DNA of 64,000 nucleotides, from the NCBI GenBank assembly GCA_903878115.1, contig CAIRGO010000057.1, positions 44,727-108,726 on the forward strand, given 5' to 3'. This document shows positions 8,199 to 18,579 of the stretch, piece after piece. Made by a program: the position numbers and the translations under genes. The DNA comes from Akkermansiaceae bacterium (lineage in GTDB: Bacteria > Verrucomicrobiota > Verrucomicrobiia > Verrucomicrobiales > Akkermansiaceae). Under the pieces are notes generated by a model that had not been told where the DNA came from, searched no databases, and worked only from the letters and a program-made list of their open reading frames with translations. The number at the start of each line of letters is the position of its first letter. Position 1 is the first letter of the stretch.

Positions 8199-10928
8199 AT
8201 GGAAAATTTCACGTCACTCCAAGAGTATTTATTGCTCGAGGATTGGCTTGATCGTTTTGATGAGGATATGCTGAGTATCGGCAGGAAATTATCTCGCGAT
8301 AAAAAAATACAGGACCTCGCCGCGGAACAAGTCGATGCACAAAGTGTCACAGTGACGGCCTCATGTTTGGCAAAACCAGAAGCGCGATTGGAAATCAATT
8401 TTTGGATGTATGCAGGCGAGTGGGATATGGATACATCGTGTTCATGTCACGTGGCGCATTTTTGTGAACATGCCGCGGCTGCTTTATTAGTGCTGGCGCA
8501 AAATGAAAATCTTGCACGTTTGCTGGCTGGGCAATCATTGTCGGCGAAACTCCCACAATCGCTTGCACCTGCGAGTTCGTTATTGCGAAAATCTGCTAGT
8601 GAAATTCCTACCTTGATCGCAATGCCGACCTTTCGCATCGATGTCTCGCGCGAACCAGTGGAGGGCAAAAATGCCAACATAGTATGTCAGTACTTGGGCG
8701 AAAAAAATCCTACGGAATGGGTCATTGCGCGGGCAATGGCGCGTTATGGCGAACATGATTTGCCGCTGTATGGAATCACGCCGTCGCAAGATGAATTGGT
8801 CAAGGATTTGCAGGGGAATCCGCAGTTGATTCGTCGTGATCGCGCGTCGGAAATTGTCGCCTGTTCATTACTGCGGGAGATTGGTCTGAGCGCAATTGAT
8901 TCTTCGCCGATGTTGCGTTTTTTGCATGGCACACAGAAGCAAACATCTGCGCCCGATAATCCATGGTTGCCGTCGCTTCCGCCATCGCTCGCGGCACCTT
9001 ACTGGCATCAATTCCGGGCGATGCATGTGGAGCGTTTGCAACAGCACGGATGGCAAGTGACATTTACTGATAACGTGGGTCACTACGTGTATGATACGCC
9101 GCCCGATGATTGGCGCACGGCACTCGCAGAGGATGAAGGTCAGCAAGGATGGTTTTCGCTTTCGGTTGGTTTTGATGTGGCAGGAAATCATTACGATCTC
9201 TTGCCGATTCTGGCGAATTTGTTAGAGGAAGGATTTTTAGAAGAAACCTTAGATCGCCCCGAGAATGGTTTTGTGTTGGCACCTTTACCAGATGGTTCTG
9301 CGATCAAAATTCCGATAGGCAGAGTGCGCATGATTCTGCGTCATTTGGTGGCATTGATCGACCCACGTCATCCATCAAGCGCTAAGTTGCATGCGTTAGA
9401 TGCGGCGGCGCTCTCAGCGGTCAAAGAATTAGGTCTCGATACACCACCATCCTTGATTGAACTGCGCGACAAGATTGAAAATTTTTCTGGCATCTCGGAA
9501 ACTCCACAGCCAGAAGGGCTCAAGGCCACCATGCGCGATTACCAAGTGCAGGGATTTCGTTGGATGCAATTTCTCGCCGAACACGGACTCCACGGGATTC
9601 TTGCCGACGACATGGGCCTAGGGAAAACCATGCAAACGTTAGCACACCTTCTCACCGAGAAAGAATCAGGTCGCAGCAAGGGCCTGCCTTGTCTCGTCGT
9701 TGCTCCTACGTCCGTAGTACCAAATTGGCGCAACGAAGCAGCGAAATTCGCACCATCGTTGCGCATTCTCACACTGAGTGGTGCAGATCGATCAAAGTAT
9801 TTTCGTAGCATTCCCCATGCTGATATAGTGCTCACCTCCTTTGCTTTACTGCAGCGCGATATCGAAAAATTAAGCAAATTTCCTTTCCATCTAGCGATTC
9901 TTGATGAGGCACAATACATCAAAAACCCCCGCGCGCAGGTGGCGCAAGCGGCGTGCAAACTCAATGCGCGTCATCGACTCTGCCTCTCGGGAACACCAGT
10001 GGAAAATCACCTCGGCGAGCTGTGGAGTTTGATGCGATTTTTGATGCCCGGGTTTCTTGGTAGCGAGAAATCATTCAATGCCAATTTCCGCAAGCCGATC
10101 GAAAAACTCGCTGATGTGAATCGGTTCGATGCCTTGAGAAAACGTCTCGCTCCGCTGATCCTACGTCGCACCAAAGATCAAGTGGCGAAAGAGTTGCCAC
10201 CCAAAACGATCTTAGTTCATTTCATCGAGCTGCACACCGATCAAAAGGATTTGTATGAAACCATCCGCGCCACGATGGACAAACGCGTGCGGGATGCCAT
10301 CGCCGCGCGCGGCATCGAGCAATCACAAATTCTGTTTCTTGATGCGCTGCTAAAACTCCGACAACTCTGTTGTCATCCCTCGTTATTGCCCGCCGAATTT
10401 TCTCATAAAATCACTCACTCGGCGAAACTAGATTTTCTCATCGAGCTCATCGCTACCTTGTTAGAAGAGGGTCGTCGGATTTTACTATTTTCTCAGTTCA
10501 CCTCGATGCTCGCGATCATCGAACAGCATCTGAAAAAAAGTAACATTGCCTATCTGATTCTCACCGGTGCCTCGAAAGACCGTGGGGCTTTAGTGGATCA
10601 ATTCCAAACCGGAAAAATCCCGTTATTTTTGATTTCGCTCAAAGCGGGCGGCACCGGTCTCAACCTCACGGCCGCCGATACCGTGATTCACTACGATCCA
10701 TGGTGGAATCCAGCCGCCGAGGCGCAAGCGACCGATCGTGCGTATCGCATCGGCCAGGACAAACCCGTGTTCGTGCACAAATTACTCTGTGAAAATACCG
10801 TGGAGCAGCGCATCCACTTATTACAGCAAGAGAAAGCTGAATTGGCCAATAATCTGCTGTCGCAATCTGACCGCACCGCGCGTCTCGATCCTGCCACGCT
10901 GAATGATCTTTTAGCGCCTCTGGAATGA
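8199..10928 (+). CDS. SNF2-family helicase with N-terminal SWIM zinc finger (ORF track starts at GTG 8160)
   Basis: SWIM 'CSCHVAHFCEH'; 'GILADDMGLGKTMQTLAHL', 'DEAQYIKN', 'LSGTPVENHLGELWSLMRFL', 'SLKAGGTGLNLTAADTVIHYDPWWNPAAEAQATDRAYRIGQ'. Confidence 0.95.
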   Translation: MENFTSLQEYLLLEDWLDRFDEDMLSIGRKLSRDKKIQDLAAEQVDAQSVTVTASCLAKPEARLEINFWMYAGEWDMDTSCSCHVAHFCEHAAAALLVLAQNENLARLLAGQSLSAKLPQSLAPASSLLRKSASEIPTLIAMPTFRIDVSREPVEGKNANIVCQYLGEKNPTEWVIARAMARYGEHDLPLYGITPSQDELVKDLQGNPQLIRRDRASEIVACSLLREIGLSAIDSSPMLRFLHGTQKQTSAPDNPWLPSLPPSLAAPYWHQFRAMHVERLQQHGWQVTFTDNVGHYVYDTPPDDWRTALAEDEGQQGWFSLSVGFDVAGNHYDLLPILANLLEEGFLEETLDRPENGFVLAPLPDGSAIKIPIGRVRMILRHLVALIDPRHPSSAKLHALDAAALSAVKELGLDTPPSLIELRDKIENFSGISETPQPEGLKATMRDYQVQGFRWMQFLAEHGLHGILADDMGLGKTMQTLAHLLTEKESGRSKGLPCLVVAPTSVVPNWRNEAAKFAPSLRILTLSGADRSKYFRSIPHADIVLTSFALLQRDIEKLSKFPFHLAILDEAQYIKNPRAQVAQAACKLNARHRLCLSGTPVENHLGELWSLMRFLMPGFLGSEKSFNANFRKPIEKLADVNRFDALRKRLAPLILRRTKDQVAKELPPKTILVHFIELHTDQKDLYETIRATMDKRVRDAIAARGIEQSQILFLDALLKLRQLCCHPSLLPAEFSHKITHSAKLDFLIELIATLLEEGRRILLFSQFTSMLAIIEQHLKKSNIAYLILTGASKDRGALVDQFQTGKIPLFLISLKAGGTGLNLTAADTVIHYDPWWNPAAEAQATDRAYRIGQDKPVFVHKLLCENTVEQRIHLLQQEKAELANNLLSQSDRTARLDPATLNDLLAPLE

Positions 10929-10972
10929 TGAGATGAAAGTTTCCATGGGAAATTGATGTATATGTTTGTTCC

Positions 10973-12487
10973 ATGAAACCTACAATCATCGCCGCATTGT
11001 TATTTACTCCACTTGCCGCGTTGCATGCAGTGGAATCACCCAAGCCTAACATTATTCTCGTCATGCCTGATGACGTGGGCTACGGCGACTATGCTTGCCT
11101 TGGCAATCCTATCATGCAAACGCCCTCCGTGGATGCGTTCAAAAAACAGAGCCTGCTGTTCACGCAGTTTCATGTGAGCCCGACATGCTCGCCGTGTCGT
11201 TCGGCGTTGATGAGTGGTCGGCATGAATTCAAAAATGGCGTCACGCACACCATTCTTGAGCGCGAGCGTTTGTCGTTGCAGACATTTACGTTGCCGCAAA
11301 TGTTAAAGACCGTGGGTTACACCTCGGGCGTTTTTGGCAAATGGCATCTGGGTGATGAAGCCGCCTATCGCCCAGAAAGTCGTGGTTTTGACGAAGTCTA
11401 TATTCACGGCGGTGGCGGTATTGGTCAAACCTATCCCGGGTCCTGCGGTGATGCGCCGGGCAACACCAACATCAATCCGACACTCTTGCACAATGGCACT
11501 TTCGAAAAAACGACGGGTTACTGCACCGATCTCTTTTTTACTCAAGCGCTCAAGTGGATCGACGCAAAGCGCACGGGCAAGCAGCCATTTTTTGCCTACA
11601 TTCCGCTCAACGCCGCCCACGGTCCGCACGTGGTGCCCGAGCAATACTACAAGCAATATCTCGGCAAGCCAGGGGTTAGCCAAGAAGCCGCAAAATTTTT
11701 TGGAATGTTAGAGAACGTCGATAGTAACTTCGGCACCTTGCTTGGCAAGCTCAAGGAGTGGGGGATCGAGGACAACACCTTGGTTATCTATCTTGCTGGC
11801 GACAATGGCGGTACCGAAGGCGTGAAAATTTTCAATGCTGGCATGAAGGGCACCAAAGGCACTCCGTATCAGGGCGGCACGCATGCAGCGTGTTTCATGC
11901 GCTGGCCAGCGGGAGGCATCAAGGGTGGTGAGGAATGCGCCGCGTTGAGCGCGCACCTCGATCTTTATCCGACTCTCGCCGAGATCACTGGCGCGACGTT
12001 TACCGAAGTCATGAAAAAACAAGTCGAGGGTCATAGCCTGTTGCCCTTGATGAAAAATTCAAAAGCCGATTGGATCGATCGCACGCTCGTGCATCACGTC
12101 GGTCGCTGGGCGAAAGGGCAAGCGGAGAATGCCAAGTTTAAGAATTGCGCGATCCAGAATTCCCAGTTCACCCTGGTCAACAACGAGGAGCTTTACGACC
12201 TCAAAGCCGACCCCGGTGAAAGCAAAAATGTCATCGATGAGCACCCCGAAGTCGTTGCCAAATTACGCGCGAGTTACGAACAATGGTGGACCGAGGTGAA
12301 GCCATTGCTGGTCAACGAAGACGTTGCCATCATCCCTAAAATCAATCCATTCCAAGAACTTTACTACAAGCAATTCGGTGGCAGCCCCACGCCCGCCGAT
12401 CTTAAACGAATGGACCCAGGCCCTTCATCGGGAGCAGGGGACGCCGAAGCAACTCCTAAGAAAAGAAAAGGTAAAGCCGTCAAGTAA
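10973..12487 (+). CDS. Secreted sulfatase
   Basis: Signal peptide; 'NIILVMPDDVGYGDY', fGly motif CSPCR followed by SALMSGR, 'GKWHLGD'. Confidence 0.93.
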   Translation: MKPTIIAALLFTPLAALHAVESPKPNIILVMPDDVGYGDYACLGNPIMQTPSVDAFKKQSLLFTQFHVSPTCSPCRSALMSGRHEFKNGVTHTILERERLSLQTFTLPQMLKTVGYTSGVFGKWHLGDEAAYRPESRGFDEVYIHGGGGIGQTYPGSCGDAPGNTNINPTLLHNGTFEKTTGYCTDLFFTQALKWIDAKRTGKQPFFAYIPLNAAHGPHVVPEQYYKQYLGKPGVSQEAAKFFGMLENVDSNFGTLLGKLKEWGIEDNTLVIYLAGDNGGTEGVKIFNAGMKGTKGTPYQGGTHAACFMRWPAGGIKGGEECAALSAHLDLYPTLAEITGATFTEVMKKQVEGHSLLPLMKNSKADWIDRTLVHHVGRWAKGQAENAKFKNCAIQNSQFTLVNNEELYDLKADPGESKNVIDEHPEVVAKLRASYEQWWTEVKPLLVNEDVAIIPKINPFQELYYKQFGGSPTPADLKRMDPGPSSGAGDAEATPKKRKGKAVK

Positions 12488-12508
12488 TCCCATTCATTCC
12501 ATCAATTT

Positions 12509-13927
12509 ATGAAATACAACATTGCACTAGTCGTTACCTTGCTGCTTGCGCCGATCGTAGCACTACATGCCGCTGAAAAATCCAAGCCTAACATTATTCA
12601 CATCCACGCCGATGATCATCGCGCTGATGGACTGCATGCACTAGGCAATCCATTGTTGGTCACGCCCAATCTCGATACTCTCGTCGAGCGTGGCATGACC
12701 TTCACGCATTGTTACACGATGGGCTCGATGATTGGTGCCGTCTGCACACCGAGTCGCACGATGATGCTCACCGGCCGTTCTTGGCAACGCATTCCCGGTG
12801 CGCCAGGAGCAACTGCGAATGCTAAGGAAGCTAACACATTTTTGCCGCGTGTGATGCAAGCCGCAGGCTACCAGACGTGGCATATCGGTAAGTACGGCAA
12901 CGGCTTTCCTGCCGGATTGAAAGAGTTTGAAACTACGATTAACGACGATGCTCATGGCAACACTCCGGAAACGGATCGCGCACATTGCAGTCAGCGCCTC
13001 GCTGATGGCACGATCAAATTTCTCAAATCACGCTCGGCCGCCAAAGAGAGTAAGCCTTTCTATATTTATATCGCGCCACCCGTTCCACACGACCCGCGTT
13101 CCGCAGAAGATCAGTTTCACAAACTTTATGATCCCGCTAAAATTCCACTCTCGCCTGCCTTCCTGCCGCTGCATCCTTTCGACAATGGTGAGATGACCGT
13201 GCGCGATGAAAAACTAGCGCCGTGGCCTCGTACCGAGGCAGACACCAAGCAGCAAAATGCCGATTACTATGCCTGCGTCACCGGTCTTGATTATCACGTA
13301 GGTCGCATCTTTGCGGAATTAATAGCCAGTGGCGAATGGGAAAATACCATCATCATTTTTAGTGCTGATAACGGACTTTCGCTCGGCGAGCACGGCCTTT
13401 TTGGAAAACAAAACCTCTATGAGTTCGGCGGTATGCATGTTCCGCTTGTTGTCGCGGGTCCTGGAGTATCCAAGGGGAAAAGTGAGGCATTTGTTTACCT
13501 CATGGACTTATTTCCGACCTTTGCGGAATTTGCTGGCGCAACTGTTCCCGCTGGAGTCGATGGCAAAAGTCTCGTGCCGATCCTGAAGGGAAAAGAAACA
13601 AAAGTGCGCGACGTGCTCTACACCGGCTATCGTAACTGCCAACGCTCCATTCGCGATGAGCGGTGGAAACTCATCCGCTATCCACTGATTAATAAAACTC
13701 AACTCTTCGACCTGAGCGCCGATCCACACGAGTTGACTGATCTCGCCGCAAAGCCTGAGTCGGCGGATAAAATCAAACAGCTCACCACACAGCTCGAAAA
13801 AACAAAAAAAGAGTTTGGCGATGCTATCCCATTAGAAGTCGAAAATCCCACGCCAGCAGCATGGAATCCACCTGCTGCAGGGACAGGCGAAGCCAAAAAA
13901 GTGAAGAATAAAAAACTGAAGAAGTAA
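12509..13927 (+). CDS. Secreted sulfatase
   Basis: Signal peptide; 'NIIHIHADDHRADGLHALGN', fGly motif CTPSR, 'IIFSADNGLSLGEHGLFGKQNLYE'. Confidence 0.93.
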   Translation: MKYNIALVVTLLLAPIVALHAAEKSKPNIIHIHADDHRADGLHALGNPLLVTPNLDTLVERGMTFTHCYTMGSMIGAVCTPSRTMMLTGRSWQRIPGAPGATANAKEANTFLPRVMQAAGYQTWHIGKYGNGFPAGLKEFETTINDDAHGNTPETDRAHCSQRLADGTIKFLKSRSAAKESKPFYIYIAPPVPHDPRSAEDQFHKLYDPAKIPLSPAFLPLHPFDNGEMTVRDEKLAPWPRTEADTKQQNADYYACVTGLDYHVGRIFAELIASGEWENTIIIFSADNGLSLGEHGLFGKQNLYEFGGMHVPLVVAGPGVSKGKSEAFVYLMDLFPTFAEFAGATVPAGVDGKSLVPILKGKETKVRDVLYTGYRNCQRSIRDERWKLIRYPLINKTQLFDLSADPHELTDLAAKPESADKIKQLTTQLEKTKKEFGDAIPLEVENPTPAAWNPPAAGTGEAKKVKNKKLKK

Positions 13928-14000
13928 AGCCACTGAGCAGTAGAAACTTCTCATCTCACTAATACTATATTTATAGTTTCAAACCACCAATCATGCACCG

Positions 14001-15368
14001 ATGAAATTCTTGCTCACATTTTCCGCTTTTATATTCACACTCTGCTTTTCTAGTTTCGTAGTTGCGAATCAACCCAACATTGTATTTTTTCTGATTGATG
14101 ACCTCGCTTATGCAGACGTTGGATTCAATGGCGGCAAGGAGATTCACACGCCAAACATCGACAAGTTAGCGCATGGCGGAACGATCTTAGAATCGCATTA
14201 CGTCCAGCCTGTTTGCTCGCCCACACGTGCGGCATTCATGACAGGTCGTTATGCTACCAAAACTGGCGTTTATACGATTGTGAGACCGCATGCCCAGTGG
14301 GGCTTGCCACTTGGCGAGCGCACCTTGGCGAATGCATTGCATGATGCTGGTTACGAGACCGCGATCACTGGGAAATGGCACCTCGGCGAGTTTAAGCCAG
14401 AGTATCTCCCTACGGCTCGCGGGTTTGACCATCAATACGGTCATTACTTCGGCGCCATCGATTATTTTACCCACGTCCGCGATCAATCGCAGGACTGGTA
14501 TCGCGATGACAAACCGCTAAAGGAAGAAGGTTACAGTACTCATTTGGTTGCAAAAGAAGCATGCAAAATCATCGCCGGAAAAAATAAAGATAAGCCGCTA
14601 TTTCTTTATGTGCCATTCAATGGAGTGCATTCTCCCATGCAAGTTCCTGATAGTTACCTGAAGCCGTACAACAATATTAGTGGTGCTAGACTCAAACTTG
14701 CTGGCATGCTAGCGGCCGTGGATGAAGCCATCGGTCAAATCGTGACTGCGCTAGAAAATTCTGGTCAACGCGAGAATACGCTGATCATTTTTTCTAGCGA
14801 TAACGGCGGCCCTAAGCCAGGAATCAATACCCCATTGCGCGGCTTTAAAGGTTCCACCCTTGAGGGCGGAGTGCGCGCCTGCGCTTTCGCAAATTGGCCA
14901 GGACATATTCCCGCCGCAGTTACCATCAAAGAACCCATGCACATGATCGACTGGTATCCCACGTTGGTAAAACTCGCCAATGGCAAACTCGAGCAAAAAC
15001 TCCCCATCGATGGTCGCGATGTGTGGCCTATGCTGACCAAAGGAGAAAAATCACCACACGATGCGATTCTCTGCGTGCAAGCACCGACCCATGCTGCCCT
15101 GCGCATGGGTGACTGGAAATTGCAGATGAATTCTTCTGCGGATGATAGCGAAGAGTCTGAAGAAGCCACTCCCAAAAAGAAAGCCAAAGCGAAAGCACAG
15201 CCAAACACCATAGAACTCTACAACCTCGCTATTGACATTGGCGAAAAAACCAACCTCGCCAATCAAGAACCTGAGCGTGTCGCCACCATGCGCGCCAAAC
15301 TAACAGAAATGCTAAAAGACGCCGTCCAGCCTGGTCATGTAGGAAAAGAAGTTGTCGCCCCGAAATAA
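14001..15368 (+). CDS. Secreted sulfatase
   Basis: Signal peptide; 'NIVFFLIDDLAYADVGFNGG', fGly motif CSPTR then AAFMTGRYATKTG, 'TGKWHLGE'. Confidence 0.94.
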   Translation: MKFLLTFSAFIFTLCFSSFVVANQPNIVFFLIDDLAYADVGFNGGKEIHTPNIDKLAHGGTILESHYVQPVCSPTRAAFMTGRYATKTGVYTIVRPHAQWGLPLGERTLANALHDAGYETAITGKWHLGEFKPEYLPTARGFDHQYGHYFGAIDYFTHVRDQSQDWYRDDKPLKEEGYSTHLVAKEACKIIAGKNKDKPLFLYVPFNGVHSPMQVPDSYLKPYNNISGARLKLAGMLAAVDEAIGQIVTALENSGQRENTLIIFSSDNGGPKPGINTPLRGFKGSTLEGGVRACAFANWPGHIPAAVTIKEPMHMIDWYPTLVKLANGKLEQKLPIDGRDVWPMLTKGEKSPHDAILCVQAPTHAALRMGDWKLQMNSSADDSEESEEATPKKKAKAKAQPNTIELYNLAIDIGEKTNLANQEPERVATMRAKLTEMLKDAVQPGHVGKEVVAPK

Positions 15369-15409
15369 TAGAAAGTGGCGGAGGCGTCTTGCCTCCTTGC
15401 CTTCAACGA

Positions 15410-16294
15410 TCAATGAGAATCTAACGGTTCTGTCTCGTGGATGCGACCGTAGTTCACTTCGAGACGTCCATCTGGGTGGTCGGTATAGATCTCGACGAAG
15501 CGGTGACCGAAGCGGACGTCGCTGGCGATGTAACCCATCTGACTCTGAACGGGAGCTTGGATGACCGTATCGATGCAGACAATGGAAGTCATAAAACGAG
15601 TGGCGGAGGCTACGAGTTGTTGTTGAGAAACACCGTGCAGGGGACTTGTTTCATCGATGATATGGCGGATCGTGACCGCTGATGGGAAGATGATCAATCG
15701 GTCAAACTCTAACTTGAGCGGATAAAATCGACGGGCTCCTTCGTCATCATCGATAAGCTCTTTGCGGACGATCATCATACGAAATTCCGCTTCGACCATC
15801 GCCTGATGATGAAGATTGGCAACACGGATTTGCAGCGTTGGCTTTCCGTTATAGGTGGAGATCACCATCGTTTCGCTAAAAAGTAATCGCGCACTCGGAC
15901 GAGAAAAACGCACGAAGATCAGGCCCGTAACCACAGCGGTGAAAAACATGCCGACTACGATTTCAATCGTGGTGACAATATCTCCATAGATATTTGCTGG
16001 ATAGAGATGCCCGAAGCCCACAGTGGAAAGCGTTTGCACGCTGTAAAAAAATGCACTGGAAAAAGAGCCGGGCTGCATTTCTGCGATGCAAGAGCCATCG
16101 GCAAGATAGGCGATGGCGAACAAAACATTCAGCAGAAGATAGATCGACAGTACCGCAACGGCGAAGCGAGGCCAGCTCAATGCAAGGATCGTCCGATAAA
16201 GGTCACGTAATCCCGGCTTTACCGAATTGGTGCGCACAAACTGGATTTTACCAGCTAGCAATTCGACTTTAGAAAGATGCTTTTTCTTGAACAC
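15410..16294 (-). CDS. KirBac-like inward-rectifier potassium channel
   Basis: 'FFYSVQTLSTVGFGHLYPANIYGDIVTTIEIVVGMFFTAVVTGLIFVRFSRPSARLLFSE' (TVGFG filter) plus C-terminal Kir-type beta domain. Confidence 0.9.
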   Translation of the reverse strand: MFKKKHLSKVELLAGKIQFVRTNSVKPGLRDLYRTILALSWPRFAVAVLSIYLLLNVLFAIAYLADGSCIAEMQPGSFSSAFFYSVQTLSTVGFGHLYPANIYGDIVTTIEIVVGMFFTAVVTGLIFVRFSRPSARLLFSETMVISTYNGKPTLQIRVANLHHQAMVEAEFRMMIVRKELIDDDEGARRFYPLKLEFDRLIIFPSAVTIRHIIDETSPLHGVSQQQLVASATRFMTSIVCIDTVIQAPVQSQMGYIASDVRFGHRFVEIYTDHPDGRLEVNYGRIHETEPLDSH

Positions 16295-16359
16295 GAAACT
16301 GTTTACCTGATTTCACGCGATGGTGTCGATTCTCAAATCAGATCAGTGATGTCTTCTCG

Positions 16360-16869
16360 TTAGGGTGAATCCGATATCCCCAATTCTTTCAGACTATACC
16401 CTAGGGCCTGAAAATAACGATTCAATTCGCTGCAGGTATTTTTTGGTAGATTTACATATCCTGACGAATATTTACTTCCATGGATCGGGTAAATGAATTT
16501 CCCGTGGTCATAAGGAATCAAAAATTCTGATGTGTCTGGCATCACAATGGCTATTTTTATATGTCCACCGCACTCATGAAATAATCCTGATGCTCGTTGA
16601 TGCCACGATAGCATAAAATGGCTGAGTAAGTGATCGATTTCCGTGCGATCTGTTAGAGTGATTGTAGGTGTTCTTTCGATGAAAATACCATCTGATCCCA
16701 GTTGAGGAGTTAGAGATAACTTCACTTGCGTGGCATTGCTAATCGCTGAGCTGAGGCGCTGATTATGGTAATCTATGGGGCGATGTTTCAAATATCCTAC
16801 AAAGAGATACACGAAAAATCCGAGTAGCAAAAATAATCCCACGGATTTAATGAGGCGATTTTTCTTCAT
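16360..16869 (-). CDS. Hypothetical membrane-anchored protein
   Basis: 169 aa ORF with N-terminal hydrophobic helix 'SVGLFLLLGFFVYLFVGYL'. Confidence 0.5.
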   Translation of the reverse strand: MKKNRLIKSVGLFLLLGFFVYLFVGYLKHRPIDYHNQRLSSAISNATQVKLSLTPQLGSDGIFIERTPTITLTDRTEIDHLLSHFMLSWHQRASGLFHECGGHIKIAIVMPDTSEFLIPYDHGKFIYPIHGSKYSSGYVNLPKNTCSELNRYFQALGYSLKELGISDSP

Positions 16870-16924
16870 GATAATGTTGGGTTGTATTAGGGGTTTTTCA
16901 TGCTAAAACATAGCAACACCCAAG

Positions 16925-17209
16925 TTACCATTTCACGTTTGGTTGATCAGGGTCTCTTGATTCATAAGTCCGCAGATCCACCGATTTAAGCATTCTATAG
17001 GAAATATAAAGAATCACGAATGTGCCTAACAATCCAAAAAATATAGCTCCTGACAAATGCCAGAATCGGCCATCGAAATGCCGATCAACAACCGGAAGCA
17101 TGGCCCATTTGTATAGACCTACTGAGCCAATAATGGCATAAACGAAGGGAAATAATGCGAATCCACCGATGAAACAACCTGCAGGTGTACTTTGGGTGGG
17201 AGTAGGCAT
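16925..17209 (-). CDS. Small hypothetical membrane protein
   Basis: 94 aa with two hydrophobic segments. Confidence 0.45.
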   Translation of the reverse strand: MPTPTQSTPAGCFIGGFALFPFVYAIIGSVGLYKWAMLPVVDRHFDGRFWHLSGAIFFGLLGTFVILYISYRMLKSVDLRTYESRDPDQPNVKW

Positions 17210-17248
17210 GTAAGGTTTATTCTGTTCTTATTTTTTAACAAATGATAA

Positions 17249-17755
17249 TTACCAATATTTTGGATAGTTCGTTTTGCGAGTCATGTTATTGTAAACTAAC
17301 GCAATTAAAACTATGATTATAGTACCTACCAATGTCGGAAATAAAAGAAATTGCCATGATGGATGAGTTAAAAAAATGATCACAGGGTTGGAACCCGCCG
17401 GTGGATGAACGGTGCGAGTCAACATCATCAATGCAATTGCCGTGCCTAGAGCGAGAGCGACAGACCACCACTGATAACCAAAAACTTTCAGAAAAACCAA
17501 GCCAACCAGAGAGCTAAGAAAATGACCAATGATGACATTTCTGGGTTGAGAGAAAGGTACATCAGGATAACCAAACACTAGCACGCATGAAGCGCCAAAT
17601 GAACCTAACAATAATGAAGTGGAAAAAACATCCGTGAGCCTTGCCACCAAAGCTATTGTTAGAAAGCCACCAAGCCAGGCCAGTGCGATCGCTTTACTTT
17701 TCGGTGCGGGCGGCAGCGGGCTACCATCACCTTTGAATTTTTGAATGAATGACAT
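17249..17755 (-). CDS. HPP family membrane protein
   Basis: 'TRTVHPPAGSNPVIIFL' HPP motif, four hydrophobic helices. Confidence 0.85.
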   Translation of the reverse strand: MSFIQKFKGDGSPLPPAPKSKAIALAWLGGFLTIALVARLTDVFSTSLLLGSFGASCVLVFGYPDVPFSQPRNVIIGHFLSSLVGLVFLKVFGYQWWSVALALGTAIALMMLTRTVHPPAGSNPVIIFLTHPSWQFLLFPTLVGTIIIVLIALVYNNMTRKTNYPKYW

Positions 17756-17954
17756 ATGCAGTTGTGTTTCTAAAATTACTCAACGGCAGATGATAGTCTT
17801 CAGCGCCCCGTTCGTCTATAAAGAAGTGGTGACCTCAGATGAGGCTGCGCCTTCCGATAGTTTTTGGTATTGCTCAGTACCCTTCAGAAGATCATCTGCC
17901 GTTCCGAAAAACATGATGCACGCGGATTATCTTTCGAAGCCTTTTCTCTCCTAG

Positions 17955-18557
17955 TCAGCGTGGGCGGTCGATGCTGTATTGTTGGTCTGTTTTACAATAC
18001 CAATCGGGCACGGCCATGCGGCCGATCGGGTGATAAAGATCGGTTCTAATTCGTGAGGTGGCGGCATCAAAATATTCGTCTTGCACCTGTACCCGGGTCA
18101 CGATGCCGATCACTAAACGATTTCCAGAAATTTCCAAAATATCATGCACCTTGCACTCCAATGCTGCGGGAGCTAGGGCGATGCGTGGTGGAGCGACAGT
18201 GCTCGAAGCGATGGTGACTAAGCCTGTGTGCTCTATTTCGCTCTCACCATAGGCCAGCGACGCAGAGGTGCGCACCATTACCTCACCGAGCGCTTCATTG
18301 ACCATATTGATCACAAATTCGCCCGTACGTTTGCAATTCAGCGCGGTATCTTTTGGTGAGCCGTCATCGCGATTCCCCGGTGCAAAAACTACCATCGGTG
18401 GTTCATCGCCGAACACATTAAAAAAAGAAAACGGCGCGGCATTGACGGTGCCATTTTCATTCAGTGTCGTCACCCAGGCGATAGGACGCGGTGTCACCAG
18501 TGCGGCGAGAATCGGATAGGCTTTTTCTGCGTAGGTGGTGAGAAGATCAAGTTCCAT
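17955..18557 (-). CDS. Flavin reductase family protein (FMN-binding split-barrel); ORF-track N-terminus is over-extended into rnpB
   Basis: 'ALVTPRPIAWVTTLNENGTVNAAPFSFFNVFGDEPPMVVFAPG' after Met at 18557; upstream residues translate RNase P RNA. Confidence 0.87.
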   Translation of the reverse strand: MELDLLTTYAEKAYPILAALVTPRPIAWVTTLNENGTVNAAPFSFFNVFGDEPPMVVFAPGNRDDGSPKDTALNCKRTGEFVINMVNEALGEVMVRTSASLAYGESEIEHTGLVTIASSTVAPPRIALAPAALECKVHDILEISGNRLVIGIVTRVQVQDEYFDAATSRIRTDLYHPIGRMAVPDWYCKTDQQYSIDRPR

Positions 18558-18579
18558 AAATATATTCTGACAAAAAAGA

